A stretch of 8,562 bases of DNA from an uncultured Oscillibacter sp. (GCA_905236835.1 CAJOQY010000200.1:1-8562), one strand, 5' to 3'; counted from the stretch's first letter, positions 1 to 6,130 are shown. The notes: a model not told the origin generated them from the letters alone. Translations and numbers: made by a program.

Positions 1-6
1 CTTCAA

Positions 7-51
7 GTCCCCCCTCTCCTATTTAGGAGAGGGGGACAGGGGGTGAGGTTC
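7..51 (+). repeat. 45-bp dispersed hairpin repeat, copy A
   Basis: This copy has a C-rich arm (10-20), an ATTT loop and a G-rich arm (25-35) forming an 11-bp stem, followed by the conserved unpaired tail GACAGGGGGTGAGGTTC (35-51). Two further copies of exactly 45 bp lie at 1301-1345 (inverted) and 1364-1408. The type, in which short translations read like 'LTPCPPLLK', resembles dispersed intergenic repeats I recall from many bacterial genomes. There is no U-tract after the stem, so it is not a standard intrinsic terminator. It ends 10 bp before a promoter. Confidence 0.8.
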
Positions 52-60
52 AACTCTTGA

Positions 61-89
61 TTGGCATAATTTTATATATTTTTTATAAA
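61..89 (+). promoter_or_regulatory. Sigma-A-type promoter of the P-loop gene
   Basis: TTGGCA (61-66), a 17-bp spacer and TATAAA (84-89) match the consensus at 5 of 6 positions in each box. The start of transcription would be near 96, giving a leader of about 70 nt. It lies inside a 30-base A/T-only stretch (66-95), which raises the chance of a fortuitous -10. A second, weaker pair, TTGACT (94-99) with CATAAT (120-125), has a 20-bp spacer. Confidence 0.55.
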
Positions 90-153
90 ATTTTTGACTG
101 TCACGCGCCGATCCCGCCGCATAATCTGATAACGACGGAGAAAATATCTTGAC

Positions 154-159
154 AGGAGG
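154..159 (+). promoter_or_regulatory. Ribosome binding site of the P-loop gene
   Basis: A perfect AGGAGG with a 7-nt spacer to ATG 167 decides the start against the upstream in-frame TTG at 149. Confidence 0.85.
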
Positions 160-166
160 CGTTTTT

Positions 167-1243
167 ATGGCCAAAGTCACTAATTTTTTCGCGGGCGCGA
201 ACAGCGGCGGCGGATTTCGGAATCTGTTCACGGAATTGATCGACCCGGAAATTTTCCGTGATTTTATCATTCTCAAAGGCGGCCCCGGCGTGGGCAAAAA
301 CACGTTTATGCGTGAAATCGGCATTTCCATGGAACAGGCCGGATATGACGTCGAATATCTGCGCTGCTCCGGCGATCCGGATTCCCTTGACGGCGTAATC
401 ATACCGGCGCTGCGCTGCGGCGTCGCGGACGGCACGTCGCCGCATATATTAGAACCCAAATATCCGGCGGCTGTCGACAGATATGTGAATCTCGGAAAAT
501 TTTATGATATTACCGCCGCGAAAAACGACGCCGAGGAGATTAAACAATATACAAGATTATATCAAGCGGCGTATGCCAAAGCGTATCAGGCGTTCCGCGC
601 CGCCAGAGAAATTGAACGCTCCGCCGCCATGTCAGCCGGATTTGATTCCGCGCGGGCGGAACGGCGGTTTCGCGGGATTTTGTCGCGGGAATTCCGGCGC
701 GAAAATAAAAACGCCAATCCCGGGCGCGTCACGCGGCGTTTCCTCGGTTCCATGACATATCAGGGTTATATCTGGCGGTTTGACAGCGTGGAGGTTCTGG
801 CCTCGCGGATTTATGAAATCCGGGACGGATTCGGTTTCGCGGGTCAATATTTCAAACAAGCGCGAGACGCGGCTGTCGCGCGGGGCTGGGATGTGATTTC
901 CTGCGTATCGCCGGAGGAGCCGGAACGGATCGAGCATTTGATCATCCCCGGATTGCGTCTGGCGTTTATCAGCACGCGCGCCCATATGGAATATAATGAT
1001 AATCATAAAAATCATATCCAGCTCCGGCGGATTCGTCTGGACGCGCTGACGGAGTTTCAGGACAAATCGCCGCGTCTGAAAACGCGCATGACGGATTTAT
1101 TGCGCGAAGAGGGCATATCGGCCCTGCGGGAGGCGAAAAGCGCGCATGACAAATTAGAATCCGTCTATAATCCCTATGTGGATTTTGACGGCGTCCGCGC
1201 GCTTGCCGCGCTGGAAGCCGGACGGCTGTTGAGTTTTCGATAA
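167..1243 (+). CDS. Two-domain P-loop protein with degenerate Walker A motifs
   Basis: A 358-aa protein resembling the uncharacterised two-domain P-loop ATPase family of Firmicutes (PRK06851-like, from memory). Domain 1 has a Walker-A-like loop at residues 38-46, GGPGVGKNT, then the conserved-looking block ALRCGVADGTSPH (81-93). The second half repeats the layout: GFGFAGQYF (231-239) sits where a second P-loop would be, followed by IIPGLRLAFIST, which parallels IIPALRCGVADG. In loop 1 the Mg-coordinating Ser/Thr after Lys44 is Asn45. In loop 2 the GK[ST] is gone (GQY). The protein may therefore bind nucleotide poorly or not at all. The start is ATG 167 because AGGAGG at 154-159 lies 7 nt upstream; an in-frame TTG at 149 overlaps that site. 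It has its own promoter and is separated from the cobalamin genes by 305 bp, so a functional link to them is not shown. Substrate and role are unknown. Confidence 0.85.
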   Translation: MAKVTNFFAGANSGGGFRNLFTELIDPEIFRDFIILKGGPGVGKNTFMREIGISMEQAGYDVEYLRCSGDPDSLDGVIIPALRCGVADGTSPHILEPKYPAAVDRYVNLGKFYDITAAKNDAEEIKQYTRLYQAAYAKAYQAFRAAREIERSAAMSAGFDSARAERRFRGILSREFRRENKNANPGRVTRRFLGSMTYQGYIWRFDSVEVLASRIYEIRDGFGFAGQYFKQARDAAVARGWDVISCVSPEEPERIEHLIIPGLRLAFISTRAHMEYNDNHKNHIQLRRIRLDALTEFQDKSPRLKTRMTDLLREEGISALREAKSAHDKLESVYNPYVDFDGVRALAALEAGRLLSFR

Positions 1244-1263
1244 AATTCTGACCGCGCGAAGCG

Positions 1264-1290
1264 CCTTGTCCCCTGTCCCCGGACGGGGAG
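1264..1290 (-). repeat. Degenerate remnant of the hairpin repeat
   Basis: Read on the minus strand, this holds a CCCCGTCCGGGG inverted repeat followed by ACAGGGGACAAGG, which looks like a shortened stem plus part of the conserved tail of the 45-bp repeat. It has the same orientation as the copy at 1301-1345. It could also be an unrelated G/C-rich stretch. Confidence 0.4.
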
Positions 1291-1300
1291 GCTTATGTGT

Positions 1301-1345
1301 GAACCTCATCCCCTGTCCCCTTCCCCTTATAAGGGGAAGGGGAAC
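1301..1345 (-). repeat. 45-bp dispersed hairpin repeat, copy B (inverted)
   Basis: Reverse-complemented, this aligns with copies A and C over 45 positions without gaps. It has the stem CCCCTTCCCCT/AGGGGAAGGGG, loop TATA, and tail GACAGGGGATGAGGTTC. Two stem positions differ from copy A as compensated base pairs (T-A to C-G and C-G to T-A), so the hairpin is preserved although the sequence has changed. It faces copy C, giving near-perfect 20-bp inverted outer ends (1301-1320 and 1389-1408). Confidence 0.8.
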
Positions 1346-1363
1346 GAAAAAGCCGCAAATCGC

Positions 1364-1408
1364 GTTCCCCCGCTCCTTTTTAGGAGAGGGGGACAGGGGG
1401 TGAGGTTC
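1364..1408 (+). repeat. 45-bp dispersed hairpin repeat, copy C
   Basis: Same layout and orientation as copy A: C-rich arm, TTTT loop, G-rich arm, and an identical 17-base tail. One stem pair is mismatched (G1372 opposite A1387). The 1244-1548 gap is otherwise filled by copy B, a remnant and the cbi promoter and leader; no gene is seen in it. Confidence 0.8.
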
Positions 1409-1446
1409 AGTTGCGCGTACCCCGTGTTTTTGATAAAAAATATCTC

Positions 1447-1475
1447 TTGCCGTTTTTGAGAAAAGCGATTATAAT
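1447..1475 (+). promoter_or_regulatory. Sigma-A-type promoter of the cbi operon
   Basis: TTGCCG (1447-1452), a 17-bp spacer and a perfect TATAAT (1470-1475). Transcription would start near 1482, leaving a leader of about 67 nt. That is too short for a cobalamin riboswitch, and I see no B12-box-like motif between 1410 and 1548. Confidence 0.7.
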
Positions 1476-1492
1476 CAAGCGTGAATGATCGT

Positions 1493-1525
1493 GATAGAAA
1501 GATGATAGAAAGAAGATAGAAATAA
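1493..1525 (+). repeat. Three tandem 11-bp repeats in the cbi leader
   Basis: GATAGAAA recurs at 1493, 1504 and 1515 in exact 11-bp steps (units GATAGAAAGAT, GATAGAAAGAA, GATAGAAATAA). The array lies in the transcribed leader just before the RBS and makes that stretch almost entirely purine/T without C. Confidence 0.75.
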
Positions 1526-1548
1526 AAAGAACAGGAGGCGCGGCGGAC

Positions 1549-2298
1549 ATGGTGCATTTTATCGGCGCGGGACCGGGCGCGGCGGATTTAATCACAATCC
1601 GGGGGGCGCGCTTCCTGCGGGAATCGGATGTCGTGATTTACGCCGGAAGCCTGATTCATCCGTCCGTTTTGGATATGGCCAAACCCGGCTGTATAAGATA
1701 TAACAGCGCGGAGATGAATCTTGATGAAATCATCACGGTGATCAGACAGGCGGAATCGCGGAATCAGACCACGGCCAGACTGCACAGCGGCGACCCGTGC
1801 TTATACGGCGCGATCCGGGAACAGACGGATTTATTAAATCAATTGGGCATCGCGTGGGACGATACGCCGGGGGTATCCAGTTTTTGCGGCGCGGCGGCGG
1901 CCTTGGGATTGGAATACACGTTGCCGGGAATCAGTCAGAGCGTGATTATTACGCGTCTGCCGGGGCGGACATCCGTCCCGGAGCGGGAAAATACGCGGGA
2001 ACTGGCGCGTCACGGCGCGTCGATGGTCATTTTTCTGTCGGCGGGCATGATGAGACAGGTACAAACGGAATTGCTGGAGAGCGGCGGTTACGCGGCGAAT
2101 ACGCCCGCCGCGATTGTATATAAAGCGACATGGCCGGAAGAGCGCGTGATACGCTGTACGATAGGGACCTTGGCGGACGCGGGAGAAGCGGCGTCTATCT
2201 CCCGGACGGCGTTAATTTTGATCGGGGATTTTCTGTCCGACGCGCCGAATTATCAAAACAGCGAATTATACGGCGGGAAAAAGATAAAATTATATTAA
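1549..2298 (+). CDS. cbiF: Cobalt-precorrin-4 C11-methyltransferase CbiF
   Basis: A cytoplasmic SAM-dependent methyltransferase that methylates C-11 of cobalt-precorrin-4 in anaerobic (early cobalt insertion) cobalamin synthesis. It is 249 aa, the usual family length. Tetrapyrrole-methylase motifs are in order: the N-terminal glycine loop HFIGAGPGAADLIT (3-16), YAGSL (31-35), the SAM/substrate motif LHSGDPCLYGAI (78-89), PGVSSF (107-112), TRLPGRTSVPE (135-145) and the C-terminal LILIGDFL. The start is ATG 1549 with AGGAGG at 1533-1538 (10-nt spacer, slightly long). It is first in a run with cbiG and cbiH, which act at neighbouring steps. The last codons run into an A/T-only spacer. The aerobic homologue CobM shares these motifs, but the adjacent cbiG points to the anaerobic route. 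Confidence 0.94.
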   Translation: MVHFIGAGPGAADLITIRGARFLRESDVVIYAGSLIHPSVLDMAKPGCIRYNSAEMNLDEIITVIRQAESRNQTTARLHSGDPCLYGAIREQTDLLNQLGIAWDDTPGVSSFCGAAAALGLEYTLPGISQSVIITRLPGRTSVPERENTRELARHGASMVIFLSAGMMRQVQTELLESGGYAANTPAAIVYKATWPEERVIRCTIGTLADAGEAASISRTALILIGDFLSDAPNYQNSELYGGKKIKLY

Positions 2299-2343
2299 AT
2301 ATTATAAAATATATAAATATATAAAAATATAAAATTATAATAA
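2284..2343 (+). other. 60-base A/T-only spacer between cbiF and cbiG
   Basis: Sixty consecutive bases contain no G or C, covering the last five codons and the stop codon of cbiF and most of the 59-bp intergenic gap. It consists of irregular TATAAA/ATATAT units. No hairpin terminator is visible. A TATAAT at 2336-2341 is expected by chance here. Confidence 0.85.
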
Positions 2344-2357
2344 GAAAAGCGGAAAAT

Positions 2358-3419
2358 ATGAATTTATCTTATATTTCTTTCACGGAACGGGGAAAGGCGC
2401 TGGCGGAACGGATACAAGATTTACTCGGCGGCGAAAGCGTCTGTTTACGCCGGGGAGATTCAAAAAAAAATCTATCGTTGTCCTCATGGACGGCGGAAGC
2501 GTTTGAACACAGTCAGGCGTTGATTTATATCGGCGCGGCGGGAATCGCGGTTCGGGCCATCGCGCCGCATATCCAAAGCAAATTATCGGATCCGGCTGTG
2601 ATTGTGACAGATGAATACGGACGTTTTGTGATTCCGATATTATCCGGGCATTGGGGCGGGGCGAACGAACTGGCGCGGCGTATCGCGAATATCACGGGCG
2701 GAACGGCTGTGATTACCACGGCGACGGATATAAATCATATATTCGCGATCGACACATGGGCGAAAGCGCGGAATTGCGCGATTGTCAATCCGGAATATAT
2801 CAAAATCATTTCCGGCGAACTGCTGCGCGGCGGGACGGTCAACATATGGTCCGCGTATCCCGTGAAAGGCGCGCCGCCGGAAAACGTGATTTTCTCCGGT
2901 CCGGGCGGGGGTTCTTCCGGCGCGGGGACGGGCAGTGAACTATTATCCGGTTCGGAAAACGCGCGGATTGATATTTATCATCAAAAGCATGAAACGCGGA
3001 AAGATCGCGATTTTCTGGCGCTGGTCCCGCGGATTTTGATCTTAGGCGTCGGATGCCGCCGGGGAATCGAGACGGAAACGCTGGAACGGCGTTTTGAGAC
3101 GTTTTGCCGGGAGCGTGATTTATATCCCGAGGCGTTCGACGGCGCGGCGAGTATTGATATAAAATCATCCGAGCCGGGTTTGACCGCGTTTTGCCGCCGG
3201 CATGGATGGAATCCGCGATATTTTTCCGCCGGGGAATTACGGCGCGTTCCCGGACAATTTCACGCGTCGGCGTTTGTGGAAGAGAAAACGGGCGTGGATA
3301 ATATCTGCGAGCGCGCGGCGGTCTTGGCGTCCGGGAACGGATTATTGATCATACCGAAAACAGCCGGGGACGGCGTCACATTCGCGGCGGCGGCGCGGGA
3401 ATATCAAGTTATTATATAA
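2358..3419 (+). CDS. cbiG: Cobalt-precorrin-5A hydrolase CbiG
   Basis: Opens the delta-lactone of cobalt-precorrin-5A, releasing acetaldehyde (the C-20 fragment) to give cobalt-precorrin-5B. It is 353 aa, a normal CbiG length. The N-terminal part has YISFTERGKALAERI (5-19) and the family core GIAVRAIAP, SDPAVIVTDEYGRFV, LSGHWGGANELARRIA and VITTATDIN (62-125). A Gly/Ser-rich linker follows (about 170-215). The C-terminal domain has LILGVGCRRG (227-236), AGELRRVPGQFHASAFVEE and GVDNICERAAVLASG (302-316), then the end motif GDGVTFAAA. ATG 2358 gives the expected N-terminus, but its RBS is weak (GCGGA-like), in contrast to its neighbours. A run of nine A at 2462-2470 (codons 35-38) is a possible slippage site in an otherwise GC-rich gene. 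Confidence 0.94.
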   Translation: MNLSYISFTERGKALAERIQDLLGGESVCLRRGDSKKNLSLSSWTAEAFEHSQALIYIGAAGIAVRAIAPHIQSKLSDPAVIVTDEYGRFVIPILSGHWGGANELARRIANITGGTAVITTATDINHIFAIDTWAKARNCAIVNPEYIKIISGELLRGGTVNIWSAYPVKGAPPENVIFSGPGGGSSGAGTGSELLSGSENARIDIYHQKHETRKDRDFLALVPRILILGVGCRRGIETETLERRFETFCRERDLYPEAFDGAASIDIKSSEPGLTAFCRRHGWNPRYFSAGELRRVPGQFHASAFVEEKTGVDNICERAAVLASGNGLLIIPKTAGDGVTFAAAAREYQVII

Positions 3420-3460
3420 TTTATATATAAATTATATAAATATAAATATAATATAAAAAA
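3409..3460 (+). other. 52-base A/T-only spacer between cbiG and cbiH
   Basis: No G or C for 52 bases, from the last codons of cbiG up to the cbiH RBS (AAGG at 3459-3462). It resembles the cbiF-cbiG spacer in composition and in its TATAAAT-like units. No terminator hairpin is visible. Confidence 0.85.
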
Positions 3461-3471
3461 GGCTGATTCGC

Positions 3472-4236
3472 GTGGAAATATTAAAAATATTATATGTAAT
3501 CGGAATCGGACCCGGCGAAACGGACGGAATGACGCTCAAAGCCCGCGCCGCGCTGGATACTTGCGATTGCTTATGCGGGTATCCGGTATATATGGATTTG
3601 CTGGCGGATTTATATCCGGACAACGGCGGGAAAGAAAAAATCACGACGCCGATGGGACAGGAAAAAAAACGATGCCGGATGGCGCTGGAAGCGGCCAGCC
3701 GCGGGAAACGGACGGCTTTGATCTGCGGCGGCGACGCGGGCATATACGGCATGGCGGGATTGATTCTGGAATTATCGCCGCTGTATCCGGATGTGGAAAT
3801 TGAGATCATTCCGGGCGTGACGGCGGCGACGGCGGGCGCGGCGGTATTGGGCGCGCCGCTGGGACATGATTTCTGCGTAATTTCATTATCAGATATTCTC
3901 ACGCCGTGGAATCTCATAGAAACGCGTCTCCGGCGCGCGGCGGAAGGCGGTTTCGCGATTTGCTTATATAACCCGGCGTCCCGGAAGCGGCGGGATTCTT
4001 TCAAACGCGCGTGCGATATTTTACTTGAAATTTTAAACGGCGATATTATCTGCGGCTGGGTCCGGAATATCGGCAGGGCGGGGCAGGAATCCCGTATCTG
4101 TACGCTCCGGGAACTGCGCGGCGAACCCGCCGATATGTTCACGACGGTTTTCGTCGGCTCGGCTGAAACGACAATCATACGAAACCGCGTGATTACGCCG
4201 CGCGGGTATCCGGAAAATAAAATTATAAAATTATAA
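3472..4236 (+). CDS. cbiH: Cobalt-precorrin-3 C17-methyltransferase CbiH
   Basis: A SAM-dependent methyltransferase that adds the C-17 methyl and drives ring contraction, forming cobalt-precorrin-4, the substrate of CbiF. It is 254 aa, the usual length. Motifs in order: YVIGIGPGETDGMT (8-21), GYPVYMDLL (36-44), LICGGDAGIYGMAG (83-96), IPGVTAATAGAAVLGAPLGHD (113-133), ISLSDILTPW (137-146), LYNPASRKR (165-173), TTVFVGSAET and the C-terminal ITPRGYP. The start is GTG 3472 with AAGG at 3459-3462 (9-nt spacer). It has no fused CbiJ, CbiE or ferredoxin-like domain. A run of eight A at 3662-3669 is a minor slippage risk. The aerobic CobJ is the alternative name; the context favours CbiH. Confidence 0.94.
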   Translation: MEILKILYVIGIGPGETDGMTLKARAALDTCDCLCGYPVYMDLLADLYPDNGGKEKITTPMGQEKKRCRMALEAASRGKRTALICGGDAGIYGMAGLILELSPLYPDVEIEIIPGVTAATAGAAVLGAPLGHDFCVISLSDILTPWNLIETRLRRAAEGGFAICLYNPASRKRRDSFKRACDILLEILNGDIICGWVRNIGRAGQESRICTLRELRGEPADMFTTVFVGSAETTIIRNRVITPRGYPENKIIKL

Positions 4237-4253
4237 AATTATATAAAATTTAA
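4214..4253 (+). other. 40-base A/T-only spacer after cbiH
   Basis: Forty bases without G or C run from the last codons of cbiH to the RBS of the next gene (AAGGGGG, 4252-4258). With only 30 bp between genes and no hairpin, continued transcription into the next gene is likely. Confidence 0.8.
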
Positions 4254-4266
4254 GGGGGATTTCGGC

Positions 4267-5022
4267 GTGAAGCTGAAGTTATTCGGGAAATGGCGGCAGG
4301 CGTGGATCGCCGCGGGAATCTGCGGCGTCCTCGCGCTGGTGATTTTTCTGACGGTACAATTGATTCTGCGCCGGACGGCGTGGATCACGCTCCCGGACGC
4401 CGTGGGGACAGCCGGAATCAGCGTGACGGATCCGGTGGGCCGCCCGTTTACGCCGCTGGAAATCACGCCCCGGACCGTACAATCCGCCGCCGCCACGCTG
4501 TCACGAATGACCGATTACGCCCGCGTCGTCACAATTACAAGATTCTGGAACGACGGAAACGGATCCGACAGCGCGTCTGATGTGATCTATACATCCGTTT
4601 CCGGCGGCTGGACCCGCGCCGACAGAATATACGGACAGCGCGTCCGCCACACGCTCACGGACGGCGCGATCTGCCATATCTGGTATGACGACGGGCCGGA
4701 ATTGATCAGCCTCCCGGCGGATGATATTACCGGCGACGACGAACAGTCCGTTCTCACTTATGAGGAAATTCTGTCATTGCCCATGGATTTTATCACGGCG
4801 GCGAATTATCAGCGGCATGAAAACCGGAACTGCGTTTATCTGGAAACGTCGACGGATCATTATATCCGCCGTTACTGGATCGGCGTGGACACCGGCCTGC
4901 TGGAAGCGGCGGAGATTTTATACGCCGGGGATTTGATTATCCGCATGGAATCATCCGAGGCGGAAGCGCCGCCGGAGGACGCGTTTGTCCTGCCCGACGG
5001 CACATCCGTTTTATTTTCCTGA
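4267..5022 (+). CDS. Membrane-anchored extracytoplasmic protein, LolA/RseB-like
   Basis: A 251-aa protein with a short basic N-terminus (KLKLFGKWR), one membrane segment at about 11-34, and the rest predicted outside the membrane. There is no lipobox Cys near the segment, so it would stay anchored by the helix. The C-terminal half (about 150-230) has a beta-strand rhythm with NCVYLETS..HYIRRYWIGVDTGLLEAAEILY, resembling the 'conversion of fixed sugar/lipid-binding' fold of LolA/RseB-like proteins. That is judged by pattern only and is weak. The start is GTG 4267 with AAGGGGG at 4252-4258 (8-nt spacer). It follows cbiH by 30 bp on the same strand and is probably in the same transcript, yet nothing in it suggests a corrin enzyme. 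The next gene converges on it with 17 bp between stops. Confidence 0.75.
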   Translation: MKLKLFGKWRQAWIAAGICGVLALVIFLTVQLILRRTAWITLPDAVGTAGISVTDPVGRPFTPLEITPRTVQSAAATLSRMTDYARVVTITRFWNDGNGSDSASDVIYTSVSGGWTRADRIYGQRVRHTLTDGAICHIWYDDGPELISLPADDITGDDEQSVLTYEEILSLPMDFITAANYQRHENRNCVYLETSTDHYIRRYWIGVDTGLLEAAEILYAGDLIIRMESSEAEAPPEDAFVLPDGTSVLFS

Positions 5023-5039
5023 TTTTCTTGATTTTCTCT

Positions 5040-6125
5040 TTATTTTTTCCCGCCGGATATGACCGCGCCCGCCATCAGAGCCAGCCCGCACAATCCCGCG
5101 CCGATTCCCCAGAACGGAAGATTGATCCCGCCGCCCGCCGACGCCGTCAGATTGCCAATCATAATATTGCCGACGCCCGTTGTCAATAACAATCCCAGCA
5201 GGGCAAGCGCGATTCCGTATACGAATAAAATCCGTCCCGTTGTGGACAGCATGGACAAACTTCGTTCCAGTCCGTTCCATCCGATCGGATTCACGCGTTT
5301 TCCGCTTGCCAGCCGATCCGGGAGGGAAAATTTTTCCGCCATGAGATTCCACGCGCGCGCCAGCGATTCCCGATAAACGGACCGGCGAATCTCCGTCCAG
5401 AATCGTTCCGTTCCGAAACTCTCCATCACGTCCGTGTCAAACGGAATATCGCCGATATAAAACGCTTGCGCGTTTCCCGTCTGTCCGGCGTCCTGTCCCG
5501 GCGCGGACAGATTTTCGCCGGACGCCGGAAATCTGAATCTCCGGACTTTGTTCCGGACGCATACCACCGGCGTTTTTATATCATCGCGCGATAACTGCCT
5601 GATTAAATTTCCGGATGTCAATTGTGAAATCCGATCCGCTTCCTCCACGCATAACGTGAAATCGCTGATTTCATGCGCGGCGGCGATCAACTCATCGTAA
5701 CCGGCGCGGCTGTCGAGAAAGATATAATCATATTCGCCGGGAATCCGGCGCAGGATTTCAGACAAAATATTTTTCGCCTCTTCCGGATCGTCCGGCATCA
5801 CGTCCCGGAAATTTAAAATCTCATCCACGGACGAAACGGAAGGCAGGACATCAAACGACCGACACCGCGCAATCGCCGCCGGATGATCCCCGTTGCCGCC
5901 GCGCCCCTTGTCCCGCAGAAAATCCGATACCGTCAGGCCGCCGGATACGGTAATCCGGTCCGCGCGCCGGAAAAACAATAACGATGTCAGTCCCCGGACA
6001 AAGACATCCAGATCCGCGACCAATACTTTGCGGCCCGCGCTTCCCAGCGCCTCGGCGAGTACGGCTGTCAACAGCGTCTTTCCCGCGCCGCCCTTTCCGC
6101 TTACCACATTGATTATCACGCCCAC
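5040..6125 (-). CDS. MinD/ParA-type ATPase with C-terminal membrane hairpin
   Basis: A 361-aa protein. The deviant Walker A SGKGGAGKT (residues 9-17) has the signature Lys11 and Lys16 of the MinD/ParA/SIMIBI class. A switch-like VLVADLDVFVRGLT follows (35-48), then Walker B YDYIFLDSRAG (132-142). These imply ATP-dependent dimerisation. About 296 to the end holds two hydrophobic segments (RILFVYGIALALLGLLL and WGIGAGLCGLALMAGAVI) separated by about 20 residues. This is a membrane hairpin instead of the short amphipathic helix that ends MinD. No MinC, ParB or CpsC partner is nearby. The upstream gene encodes a membrane protein and the two are surely one operon. The start is uncertain: GTG 6134 would overlap the upstream stop (GTGA), but GTG 6125 is preferred because GGGGAG (6139-6134) lies 8 nt before it and the N-terminus MGVIINVV is typical. 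The function is unknown; membrane-linked positioning or partition is a guess. Confidence 0.85.
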   Translation of the reverse strand: MGVIINVVSGKGGAGKTLLTAVLAEALGSAGRKVLVADLDVFVRGLTSLLFFRRADRITVSGGLTVSDFLRDKGRGGNGDHPAAIARCRSFDVLPSVSSVDEILNFRDVMPDDPEEAKNILSEILRRIPGEYDYIFLDSRAGYDELIAAAHEISDFTLCVEEADRISQLTSGNLIRQLSRDDIKTPVVCVRNKVRRFRFPASGENLSAPGQDAGQTGNAQAFYIGDIPFDTDVMESFGTERFWTEIRRSVYRESLARAWNLMAEKFSLPDRLASGKRVNPIGWNGLERSLSMLSTTGRILFVYGIALALLGLLLTTGVGNIMIGNLTASAGGGINLPFWGIGAGLCGLALMAGAVISGGKK

Positions 6126-6130
6126 GCCGA

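Noticed and set aside
149..154. TTGACA as a -35 box
   Set aside because: It overlaps the RBS of the P-loop gene and no -10 sequence follows at a suitable distance inside the coding region.
19..459. 146-codon frame antisense to the P-loop gene
   Set aside because: It crosses the hairpin repeat and promoter and opposes a gene with a perfect RBS and conserved motifs.
1327..1557. Small minus-strand ORFs across the 1244-1548 gap
   Set aside because: Their translations (LTPCPPLLK-type) come from the repeat sequence itself and have no RBS; such ORFs are common artefacts of this repeat class.
2336..3420. TATAAT sequences in the A/T-only spacers (2336-2341, 3415-3420) as internal promoters
   Set aside because: Both are expected by chance in A/T-only DNA and neither has a -35 box 16-18 bp upstream.
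3432..4178. 248-codon open frame antisense to cbiH
   Set aside because: It lies wholly opposite a clear CbiH with all family motifs, has no RBS, and its translation is Ser/Pro/Arg-rich without recognisable domains.
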